From Pythium myriotylum (lineage: Eukaryota > Oomycota > Peronosporomycetes > Pythiales > Pythiaceae): a DNA stretch of 64,000 nt. The number at the start of each line of letters is the position of its first letter. The stretch's first letter is position 1. Positions 1-9,566 of this stretch are shown piece by piece. The translations under genes were made by a program, and so were the position numbers. The stretch covers positions 1,860,001 through 1,924,000 of the forward strand of contig JALJCQ010000015.1 in the NCBI GenBank assembly GCA_023091665.1, written 5' to 3'. The notes under the pieces are model-generated. The model made no database searches, had not been told where the DNA came from, and saw nothing but the letters and a program-made list of their open reading frames with translations.

Positions 1-862
1 GGAGCACCGAAGCAAGAGAATGGTTCATTGTGCGCCCGACGCTGTGACCGTTACGAGTTGGAGTTTGCACCCTGAACATCTCTTTAATATGCTGTTCGAT
101 CAGTTGGTGTGTCTCTTCAGGGTCACGTTTGTACTTGAGTTTCTCTCGGAATATTTCGTCTGCCCCTTTCGCGACGTAGTCTCTTTCTGTCTGGGGCAGG
201 TCCTCAGCCAAGCGTATCCATACTGCTTCCTTGCGCTGAGCCTGCAGTAGTTTTGCACTCTCGTCAACAATATACGCGAGCCTGTCCATCATTTTGTCCA
301 CGTTCACAACAACATCGTGCGTGTTGGTGTTGAGTGAGCGGGCAATGTTACTCTCGTCGACCTTAGCCTGAACAATGGCTCGTCGTTCTGCTTTTAGTTG
401 GGCAATCGTCACGCTGCGGCGAGCTACTCGCTCCGCTTCCGCTCTGCGATAATCTTCTTCCGTGAGCGAGCCCTGGGTATCCATGTCTTCGACCCACTCG
501 TAATACTTCGCCTCAGCCACAGCTAGCACCATCTCGAGTTGATCGTACCAGCCAAGCGGTTCCTCAGACAACGTCATAGATCCGTTGTGTGGTGCTTTTC
601 CTGCAACAAAGTCTGATGGAGGAGGAGGAGTTGGTGTGTTCGGATGCGGCGCTGGAAGCAGTGGGGCGGTTCGACTTCCTACCGATTCCCCGAGCGCCAT
701 TGGAAGGTGCCCCTTCAAAGTCAAAGGCTTCCTCTCATGGAGCGAAGTCCCTCGATCGAGGTTGGGTACTTCCAGTGGTACCCTCGAGTGCACGGCCTGG
801 GGTAGATACGCGCTTTCGTTGGTCGCCAGGTCCATCAACTCGTCTTCCAGATCGGCATCCAT
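1..862 (-). CDS. Hypothetical protein, charged helical, cut by the window edge
   Basis: The minus strand is open from an ATG at 862-860 to base 1 (287 codons) with no stop, so the 3' part lies outside the window. An in-frame TGA lies shortly upstream of the ATG, which supports this start. The N-terminal ~100 residues are low-complexity with a proline run (PTPPPPSDF). The rest is rich in Glu, Arg, Lys and Ala (for example LTEEDYRRAEAERVARRSV) and looks helical, possibly coiled-coil. I recognise no family. The kinase gene on the same strand ends 241 bp upstream. Unbroken frame and ordinary codon use suggest a real gene; the function is unknown. Confidence 0.6.
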   Translation of the reverse strand, partial: MDADLEDELMDLATNESAYLPQAVHSRVPLEVPNLDRGTSLHERKPLTLKGHLPMALGESVGSRTAPLLPAPHPNTPTPPPPSDFVAGKAPHNGSMTLSEEPLGWYDQLEMVLAVAEAKYYEWVEDMDTQGSLTEEDYRRAEAERVARRSVTIAQLKAERRAIVQAKVDESNIARSLNTNTHDVVVNVDKMMDRLAYIVDESAKLLQAQRKEAVWIRLAEDLPQTERDYVAKGADEIFREKLKYKRDPEETHQLIEQHIKEMFRVQTPTRNGHSVGRTMNHSLASVL

Positions 863-1103
863 GATGGCCAAGTCTCATTCTGGAACCCAACGAATGCATT
901 GCATCATATCCACCAATGAAAAAAGCGATCTGAAAGAGGGAAGCCATTGGATGAATTTGGACATGACCGGAAGTCGTTAGAAGGCGAGAATACCCGGTAG
1001 TCCCTTTTTCCAACTCGTTCTAAAACTCAGCACTTGCGATGTCCACCTCTACGCCTGTATGATAATTCTAATCAGTGCCTTCAACATTTCCTGCCACTGC
1101 AAA

Positions 1104-2788
1104 CTAAGTGGCTGTGGCCTCTTCCTCCAAGACCCGACGAGCAAGTTCCTTCCAACTTTGAGCATGGGAAAACTTGTAGTGGAGCAAATAACTGAACCCT
1201 CGTAGCAATAGAGAGCAGCGAAAAGCCATAACATAGTCATCAGGCATGTAAGTAATCCGATCAATCCTGGGTTGAGCAAGCGATGAGATCAGTGCCAATC
1301 ATTCCAAAAAAACGGGGAAGTGGGGGACACGTACTTGTCAAGCTTCTCCACAAAGAGTTGAGCATTCATGCCCTCGGTGACCGTTTTATCGTCGTTGTCG
1401 ATCATCAATCGTGCCTGTTTCTCTAAAAAGTACGGGTCGAAACGCTCAGTTTTGATGCCCATATCTTGAGTCAACACGCGGATAATATCGTCGCGAGAGC
1501 CTTCAGCAAGAGCCAAAATGAGCTTCGCGAGGTGTATGCGATGTTCCTTCGAAATGTTTTTGACCTGACCGTAGTCAATCAGGCCGAGACGACCGTCATC
1601 AAGAAGGAGAATGTTCCCGGGATGAGGGTCTCCATTGAAGCAGCCATCCACGAAGATCTCGTAGCCATGGACATCCATAACTAGCTTCAGCACTTCGGGA
1701 ATATTAAGGAGCTGATGGTTATCCTCTTTAGGCCAAGCCACTGGTCGCACAAAGCCAAATGTGTAATCGTAGATCTTGTGACTGGCTGTTTTAAAGAAAC
1801 GCTTCATCGAAAGCGTGAGTCCGTACAGTTTCAGTTGCAGCGCCCCAGGTCCAGACTCAATGTCCAAACCAAGCTTCTCGCGCTCCTTATCCTTGCGTTC
1901 TTGCTCTTCTTTGAGCCACTCAACGGTCACTCCTTTGTCCGCTGCGATCGCTTCAAAGTGATCCTGAATGCCGTCAAGCAGCTTACGACCCTTCAGAAAC
2001 TCCATGACGAGGACCTCTTTCGTGCACAAATCCATCTTTGGCTCTGGAATCACAATGCGGGATGCGAACGGGCTTTTCGCGATATTTTGTCGGACCTTCG
2101 CGAGGTTCTTGGCTTCTTCCGCATAATCAAACTCGGTCATGAACTGCTTTTCGACCTCCTCCAGATACGGTAAATGTGCTGGTTGAAAGAGCCTGCAGAA
2201 ATCCTTTATTGTCTTGATGTCCCAGCGAAAAAAAGTTTCGGCGTTTGGATGCTGGACTTTGACTGCGACGACCTCACCATCATTCAGCTCTGCTCGATGC
2301 GCTTGACCGATCGAAGCTACACCGAGTGGCTTTGGGTCGATTACTCGAAATACTTCATGCAACGGCTTCCCATACGACTGCTCGATGATGGCGCAAATCT
2401 CCTCCACGGGTTTCGATGGTGCATCGTCTTGTAGTGCGGCAGCGCGGTCGAGATACTGCTTTGGAAGGATATCAGCACGCGTCGATCCTGTTTGCGCGAG
2501 CTTGATGTAGAAACCCTTGAGCGCAAGGACAATATCAAAGACTTCGGGCGCATGTTGGTTGTGGAGGCGCTCGTACTCGGCATCCTGCTCGTCCTCGCTC
2601 AGCCCGAGGTGTTCCATGTAGAGCTGTGTTGCCCTGTAGTGGAGGTAAATGGGGAACGCTTTGCGCCAGAAGTAGACCGAACGGCTGAAGCCTTCGTCCG
2701 TTCGGGCCTTGTACGTGGCGCCCGTGGCGCCCGCGGCCGTCGTGGCGAGCAGCAGCCGCGCGCCATTGCGCAAGATCAACTGCGCCAT
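1104..2788 (-). CDS. ABC1/ADCK-type atypical kinase (UbiB family)
   Basis: Two exons, 2788-1335 and 1266-1104, encode 538 aa. The intron (1267-1334) has a gtacgt donor and a cag acceptor and restores a frame ending DDYVMAFRCSLLLRG. That C-terminal stretch is typical of ADCK proteins and is lost if the first exon is read through. Family signatures in order: a KxGQ-like motif near residue 95, here KLAQTGSTRADILP with Ala for the usual Gly; ASIGQAH near 160; NGDPHPGN near 395; and LIDYGQ in place of DFG. A lysine/glutamate-rich insertion lies between the lobes. ADCK/UbiB proteins act in or near mitochondrial membranes, often in coenzyme Q or lipid homeostasis; the exact role here is inferred. 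An upstream non-ATG extension was rejected. Confidence 0.9.
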
Positions 2789-2959
2789 CGGTATGTCACG
2801 CGTCAACTGTCAACTGACGTCGTTCGATGGAACTCGCTGGATAACGAATGTCCAGGTCATCGTACTGTTAATGCATCAACACTGATCCATATGGGGCACT
2901 ATTGCGTCACCGCTGCACTTTCAGAGCATCCAGTGCCACACCAATACACTAATTCAGTG

Positions 2960-3963
2960 TATCCCTTCGAGTCCGGACAGAATGGTGCAAATTTGCACCA
3001 ATCCTCGTGCTAGAGACGGGTCATTACCAATACTAAAATCAAGTCAAATCAGCTACATTTCAATTTTGTGAAATTGCAAAAAGCAATTCCGCTTCTTCGA
3101 CATGCACAATGGCACCTTGCAGAAGTCGTTGACCCGACAGAGTAGACATCGGAGACGACCTTCTACGAATCGTGGGCAATGTGCTGCTGGTACTAGTCTT
3201 TTTGCAGGGAGCTGGGAGTTGTTGCTTGTGACGTAGACTCGATGTGGTGGTCCTGGTTGCTGCAGCGAATCGAGCGACGACCTCGATCGCTTCCGCGTCT
3301 TTGACTTTCCTGCTGCAGCACTATCCATCATCAATGCCCATGCAACCAGGAGACGAAATTCTTTGTGCGTCATGTCGGGTTGCACTGACTTGAAGATGAG
3401 GTACGCGTTTGTGAGGGCAGTGTCAACGAGCCAGTAGAACAACGGCAGCCACGTGCGCGACGAGATGAGCTGTAGCGAGTAGTAGCTTCGATATTGATCG
3501 GCAAGGTCGACGCCATTCATGTAGTGATTGTCGTCGTCTACAATCTTGGGAATCCGAAGCACCATACGACTTGCCTGACCAAACACTCGTCTTACCGTGG
3601 CGGTATTCGTTGATGTCTCACGTGGCCGACGGCGATTCCTCGCTACAAACCATTCAACGCCATCAACCCTGTGAATTGTCGACAGAAGCTGAACACCGTT
3701 GTCCATCCAGCACACAACAAGTACACCGTCGATAGCTCTCTTCCTCCATTTCCAATCGGCGCACACACGGATGGTCTGACACGGATGCGAGATCTCCTGA
3801 TCCACAGCGAATTTCGAGAAGGTTCTTTCACCATTCGATTCGTCTCGTTGCCAAGAACAAGAATTTTTGACAATTGTGGGGGTTCCTGACACAAAAAACG
3901 ACATGTTTTCAAATTTTGTTTCAATTTTTGGTGCAAATTTGCACTTCCGGACTCGAAGGGATA
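2960..3963 (-). mobile_element. Decayed piggyBac-type DNA transposon remnant bounded by inverted repeats
   Basis: Inverted repeats bracket a partial piggyBac transposase frame. The left arm (2960-2999) contains tatcccttcgagtccgga followed by ggtgcaaatttgcacc. The right arm (3930-3963) has the same two blocks in opposite order and orientation, with a 5-6 nt difference in the spacing. The unit is only about 1 kb, whereas autonomous elements carry a gene of 500 or more codons, so this is a deleted, non-autonomous copy. A TTAA occurs at 2868-2871, but I found no matching TTAA just outside the right arm, so the true ends and target duplication are unresolved. Confidence 0.7.
3053..3904 (-). pseudogene. 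PiggyBac transposase, C-terminal fragment
   Basis: A 283-codon frame matches the C-terminal half of piggyBac transposases (DDE_Tnp_1_7). It shows the HYMNGVDLADQYRSYY segment holding the last acidic catalytic residue, the following WLPLFYWLVDTALTNAY helix, and a terminal Cys/His zinc-binding tail (RCLLCRV, CKVPLCMSKK, then a Cys and a His). The N-terminal DNA-binding region and the part carrying the earlier catalytic aspartates are absent, so no active enzyme is expected. The ATG at 3904 is probably accidental. The frame sits between the inverted repeats at 2960-2999 and 3930-3963. Confidence 0.8.
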
Positions 3964-3992
3964 AAGTTTCAAAGAAATTTGATGTACATCAG

Positions 3993-4023
3993 TGCACTCA
4001 GTTTCGACTCGAAACTGAGTGCA
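3993..4023. repeat. 31-bp palindrome with one-base centre
   Basis: Two 15-bp perfect arms, tgcactcagtttcga and its complement, flank a single C at 4008. It lies 30 bp outside the right inverted repeat of the piggyBac remnant and may be subterminal transposon sequence. It would form a tight hairpin in single-stranded DNA or RNA. Confidence 0.85.
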
Positions 4024-5346
4024 TTGATCCAGTCCACTCATCAGGAGTCTTGAGGGCTCCAGTTTGGGGTGTTTCTCGATGAAAGTCGAGGCGTTTAGAT
4101 AGTGCTTGTTCCTTTGATCCCGGGACATTTGCACGGCAAGCTCGAATAACCCCTCCCCCCTCCCCTCCCACCCCCACCCTCCTCATAACAAACGTAAATT
4201 ATGCGTGCAAGAAGGTCGAAACACACATGTATAAGCTTTCATGCATCAAGCCTCGCTCGAACTCTGGACAACAACAACCGTGGGCATCAATACACTGGGT
4301 CATGCTTTGTTTGGTCAATCTAGGGCCTGTTGATTTTTTTCGGCAAGGAGCTAAACTTGCCAAAGTCTCGTTTGGCTCTCTCGCTATGTTAGCAGTGTGC
4401 AGATGCAAAGCTTGGCGAAAGCGACTTCCCCTTTCTTGTGTCGGCTCCGGGTTGTCGTTCTCGAGATCTCAGTTCCCGCAGAATGGCTACACAAGGTGAA
4501 CTGTCTAGGACCATCACTCTTGATCTGACGAGAGAACGAAAGAAGGACTGTCGCACGATACTGGCTCATAATCCCACTTTCCCACGAAACGACAAGTGCC
4601 AACATGAACGCCTCCTTCGTTAATGCCGCCTCCTTCTGCCAGAACTACGACGCGCTCGCAAGGCAGATGCAGATGTACATCATCTCTCGACGTGTGCGCC
4701 CTGTCGGCTCTAGTACCCGCCCTGCAGAGATGTCACGACGCGAGCGCCAGCCTCCAGTCGAACGCCAGCCTGAGCCCAAGACGACGCCTCTTGCCGAGTC
4801 GCGCATCCTTCCGAGAGTGGATTTCACTGCGCCATCATCAACCGTGAGAGCTTCTTGCTGAACGAAGTCCCCAAGGAGTTTTGAGACGACCATTGCTCCC
4901 TTGCTCCGCAACGCTCGAAATTCAGATGCACGAAATAGATTCCAAGCCCAGATTGACATGTAGACAAGTTAGTATATATGAACAGTATAATGCACACATG
5001 ATCAATGCCATAAACTCGAGTCTCAGCGAGCATGGGCTCCCAACTAGGCTAGGCGACTAAAGAGCCGTTCGCTATAACTGTCAGCTCGCCGTTGAGCGTA
5101 TCGCTCATGGAGGCGACGGCAGTCCAAGCAGGTGAGTCGGTGGTGCTCGTTACGAGCACCCACTTCGTCCTGTTCCAAGCAGCTCGGAACAGGTCGAAGT
5201 GAATGCTCTCCTGACTGCCCGCCCAACGCGTGCTGACTTCAAGCCGAGCCAGCACTAAGTACGTATACGTACTTAAAGGATGCTTAGGTGCGAGTACCCT
5301 CCCTTCCCGCGCGCAATTTTGAAACCCGCTTGGACGGAGGAGCGAG
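4024..5346. other. Intergenic region without a convincing gene
   Basis: Only short unsupported frames are present. The longest with an ATG is 85 codons at 4604-4861 on the plus strand, of unusual composition and with no recognisable motif. A C-rich tract (ccctccc repeats) runs at about 4149-4183. The 3' part presumably holds the promoter of the BRCT gene that begins at 5347. Confidence 0.5.
5256..5275. repeat. 20-bp perfect palindrome upstream of the BRCT gene
   Basis: The sequence taagtacgtatacgtactta equals its own complement. It lies 71 bp before the start codon at 5347, a distance suitable for a dimeric regulator site. No binding protein is known; the regulatory role is only inferred from its place. 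Confidence 0.6.
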
Positions 5347-7744
5347 ATGGCCTCGCTGCGCACGCCGACGCGCCCCGGCGGCGTCGACAGCGGAGCGTCG
5401 GCCGCAACGAGCACGCCGCGACGAGCGACGCCCAAGGCCAAGCTCAACCTCAGCTTCTCGAAAACGGCGGCCACCCCGCGAAGCAGCGCCAGGAAGCCGC
5501 TGCGAGTCGTCGCAGATACCAACCGCACTCAAGCTGTCGACATCACCAAGATACTGAACGGGGTGTACGCCATGGTGGATGTGCGGCTTGGCGCCGACGC
5601 CGAAATCGACTGCAGCGACGCCGTAGCCAAGAAGCTCGCGGACATGGGCGCCACAATCATGAAGAAGAAGAGCGGGCGTCTCACGCATGTGGTTCTCAGC
5701 CATTTTACGCCCCAGTGGAAAGAAAAAGTGGCGAAATGGCATTCCATTTCGACCCCTGTCGAGGTTGTGTCGCAGCTATGGGTGAATGCTTGCTTCACCA
5801 ACAAACAGCGCATGAAGGAAAGTGCATTTTTTCCTGTGAACAAAGGTTTCGACAATGCAGTAATGACACCAGGACGCCACACGTCCGGAAGCAGCGGTAC
5901 ACGCGTCTCACGTCAGATGAGTTTGAGGGAGACGATCTCGGGCGCGAGAAAGCATCACACGCCGGCTACACCGTTGAAATCACTGCTTCTATCATCAAAG
6001 GCACCGAGTAGTGGCGAGCCATCCTCTTCAAAACCTCAGGAACCTAGTCGACAGCTCGCATCCGCCACTCCAACAGGCCGAACAGGAGTGACCAACGCAC
6101 GAAAGCGTCGAGCCCTTTCAATGGAGCCGATGGCTTCAGATGCCATTTTGCGTCTGCTTGAGAGCAGTACGAAGAAGTTGATGAGACAGCATTCAGAGTC
6201 CGACGTTTCTGCCGCTCGAGTGAACACGTCCGTCGAGGAGCCAAAGACCCCACCTGTAAAGACTGGTGCCCGTGCTTCAAAAGTATCGACTCCTCCTCTG
6301 ACTGTTCGACTAAAAGCTGCAATCGAAAGACGCAAGAGCTTGCATTCTTCGTCAAGTCCAGAACTCGCCATTTTGCAGTTGGGCCAAGCAATATCTCATC
6401 CAAATCCTGGGAATCTGTGTGCATCCGAACGAAGTCCAGATGACGCTGAGCCTCGAAGTCAGAACGACGCCATTAGAGACACGAAAGCTGGTCCTCCCAG
6501 TGCAGAGACATCAAATCGACACGACTCATCTCAGGGGTCACTCAGTCTAAATATTCTGTCTCCGGTGGTGGCGATAAAGAACGAGTGGACATGCTCGATA
6601 TGTAGCTGCATGAATGTCAAGACTCGTCGGGTGTGCAAAGGCTGCAAAGTTTCACGAGTTGCTGCGAAGACATCTGCCTCGGAAATCACTCCGGCAAGAC
6701 GTCCGTCACTGCGCTCAGCGTCAACCACACCGCGTCGGCAAAATAGCATATCAAAGTTCGCCCTCCCGAGCGATTCAGATACTCCTGGCCCTTCATCAGC
6801 TTCAGCTCGAAAACATTTGGACACACTTCAGAATCCTCCGAAGCCTACCAAGCGACGACGTTTGTCCAGCCCCGCCGAAGGGATCGTGACCCGAACCAAC
6901 GATACCGTCACTGAAAATCACCTCGGCTCGTCAACGCCGTCAGCAAAGAAGCACCACGTGCCACCATCGACGACCAAAAGGACCTTAGCTCAACGTGCGG
7001 TCATCGGGATCACTGGTGTGGACAGCGAGACGCGGGGAATCATAGAGTGCGCTGTACATGGAATCGATGCAAACATGGCTGGTGAGGCGGGTTACCGAAA
7101 GTCACGCGTCGTCAAGAGTGTTGACTACGCAGCAGGCGTGACACACCTCATAGTTGGCAGAGAAGTGAAGCGAACCATCAAGGTATTGTTCGCGATTGCT
7201 CGCGGGGCGTGGATCGTTTCTGAGCGGTGGGCCTTCACCTCTCTCGAGAAGGAGCGGTGGCTCAATGAAGAAGCTTTCGAGATTTCGGCATTTCCAAGCC
7301 GAGCATCCCGCTTGCATCCAGAACAACGGCAGGTTTTCCGCTCCTTGAAGTTTTTTGTTGGATCAAAGATGGATCCGTCGCGTGAGGTAATGATGTCGCT
7401 TATTCAATGCGCTGGTGGCGAGGTACGATTTCTTGCGAAGGACATCCGATATACGATCTAAACTTCAGTTTGTTCGTTTAGATCGCGAATCAAATCTCGG
7501 TTGCGGACTACTGCATCTGTGGTGACGAGACTCTTTTCCGCCGCGCTAGTCGAACACAAATTGTCGGTGTCTCACCAAAGGTGAGGATATTCACAAGTAA
7601 CCTAGCTCAGCAGTACTAACTGACGAATACTCCGAACCACAGTGGGTTTTCGACAGCATCGCCAACTTGAAGCTAGCGGACCCCCAATTCTACACCCTGA
7701 ACCAGAGCACAAGCGCACTGGAGGACAAACAAACAGCTTTCTAG
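5347..7744 (+). CDS. BRCT-domain protein with a RanBP2-type zinc finger
   Basis: Three exons, 5347-7422, 7482-7580 and 7643-7744, encode 758 aa. An N-terminal BRCT-like domain covers about residues 60-150 (MGATIMKKKSGRLTHVVLS, then a conserved LWVNAC). A long Ser/Thr/Pro-rich linker with many S/TP sites follows. A RanBP2-type zinc finger lies near 412-432 (WTCSICSCMNVKTRRVCKGC). The C-terminus has a tandem BRCT pair at about 560-745; its last strand and the WVFDSI helix are supplied only by exons 2 and 3. The layout resembles the microcephalin/TopBP1/MDC1 style of chromatin-bound DNA-damage adaptor, in which tandem BRCTs read phosphoserine. The orthologue is uncertain. Both introns are about 60 nt with GT-AG ends. 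Confidence 0.85.
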
Positions 7745-8013
7745 TCCTTGCGGCAATGAGTGCTCTCAACAGTGACTGATTTCGCGTGAGCTCCAGGAAC
7801 TGGGTGAATTACCTAAGCCTCTCCAAACGAGTCTCAAAAGAATCGAGTGCCGTCGCAGAAGCGTCGTGTCAATCGTTCGACTGTTTTTCTGGAATTAGTA
7901 GTACTGGCTGTTGGTTTGGTGCACAAACCTGAGATGTCCGAATGAGTCCAAAGGGGAACACCAGGTGATTTCCACATGATGATCAATAAAATAGGTCCCT
8001 ATTATTCATTTAC

Positions 8014-8674
8014 CTACAGGTTTAGCAAACGCCGCATCCATGACTTTTCCTCTGTGATCTTCCTTTCTACAGGAGCGTCACAGTACTCGTTGATTGCGTT
8101 CGCAAAGTGCAGCGACCAGAAATGCTTGTAACCGGTGCGGCTCCCGTAGCTGTACCCGGCCCCAACGAACTTGTAGTCGCCAAGAATGTTGTCGCGATGT
8201 TCTTGCACAGCCATAAGCGCGTCCAGCGCTGCCTGGGCTGTCTCGAAGCCAGCAGCTACGTCTTCTGTTAATGTGGTGAACACGAAGTTCTGTCCGCTCA
8301 CACGTTCGGCAGGACTTGACGTATCTTCGCCGGTGCCAGAAAAGTAGTCGCTGTAGGCCATATCGTTTGCCATGTACTGCGAAGCGCGCATCATTTTCCT
8401 AGGCCACACGACAGAAGTTCAGTACTTCAACAATACCCCACAAGAGATCCGGCACAAGATCTTACATGTTAGTGCACACAGGCGCTCGGTCGTGCTTTCG
8501 TCGCTGCTCGTTAATGAGCTTCACGAGCTCGTCTGTGATGTCTTGGGGCGATGCTCGCCGGGCACGGATGAACGAGGCACTGGATGGAGACGAAATGATC
8601 ACGAGGCACAGCAACACGAGCACAATTGCCAGGCGCGAGATGCGCGAGGGTGCTGCAGCCCAGAGCTCCGCCAT
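8014..8674 (-). CDS. Secreted CAP/SCP (PR-1-like) domain protein
   Basis: Two exons, 8674-8466 and 8398-8014, encode 197 aa; the intron 8399-8465 is gtaag...ctag. The N-terminus has a charged start and then a hydrophobic core (LAIVLVLLCLVIISS) consistent with a signal peptide or signal anchor. The remainder follows the CAP fold: a first helix with LVKLINEQRRKH, a SQYMANDMAYSDYFSGTG segment around the usual metal-binding histidine region, then QEHRDNILGDYKFVGAGYS and FWSLHFAN. CAP proteins are extracellular and bind sterols or lipids, and oomycetes often have many. A tyrosine-aspartate pair replaces the usual first helix histidine, so cation-binding details may differ. The protein role is unknown. 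Confidence 0.85.
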
Positions 8675-9566
8675 TTTTGATTCGAGACGCGTAGTGCGCT
8701 GGAAGAGCGGGATGTCGCAGCCGTCGCGAGTTGTCCGGCTAAGATGGCGCGGCTGTGAGAGCGAGATCCGCGTCGGCGCAAAAATGGCGACGCTTTTAGT
8801 CGTCTGCTGGTGCGACGAAACGGCGAGGCTTTTTCTGAGCGGCTTCAGCGAAGAGGCCGCGAGGCAAGGAGCCTTGTCCTATTTACGACTCGCTCCACGA
8901 TCGCGATGGCGCGCAGTTCGCGAATGGCGTGTCGGGAGAGAGCCATTTAGTGTCTCTGCCAAGGTGGTGGCGGTCCAAGTTACGCGAAGGTAAGTCTTTC
9001 AATAGGTCGAAATACCTTCCCACCCTCAATATGATTGGCCAGTGTGAAAAGTTGGACCGGATCTCTGTGGTTGACGCTACTGAAAGTCCCATCATCCCCC
9101 CTTTCGCTGCCCCTTCTTGTTTGGCCTCGAGGGAAACGTCATCCTGAGCGGCCAACTGGCCATGCTCCCAGTTCTCCGCGCCGGACTGTTCGGGTATCCG
9201 GCGTGGTAAAGGCCTCCGACCCACGACCCAGCAGCCCCGGAGGCCACGCGCCCAGTGCGGTGGGACTGCGACGATTACTGGTGATTGTGGGCCACCATGT
9301 CCTTGTCGCCCACTCGTCATCATCATCCATCTCATCTCCGGTGCACAACCTGACGACAAACGGGCCGGGTCGATGGGTCTCGGTCCGAGAGTCCGGCCCG
9401 CTCCCTGAGTTCAACATACTTCGTACTTAGTCGAATCAGCGGAACCTGATTCGTACTTATTGCAAGCGATCCAGTGCAATCGTCTCTCTCGCACGTCGTG
9501 TGAGATGGGCAACGGCTGGGAAGAGCTCCCCCCGCCGGAGACGACGACCAAGAGAAGCCACGCGCA
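8675..9566. other. Intergenic region between the CAP and atlastin genes
   Basis: This 0.9 kb separates two divergently transcribed genes. No frame on either strand shows a recognisable domain or a believable start. It probably carries both promoters; I could not single out a core element. Confidence 0.5.

Noticed and set aside
2868..2871. TTAA as the left target site of the piggyBac element
   Set aside because: Lies about 90 bp outside the left repeat and no TTAA partner is present on the right, so it cannot be assigned.
4604..4861. 85-codon frame with ATG in the 4-5 kb gap
   Set aside because: No domain, odd composition, overlapped by equally long frames in other registers.
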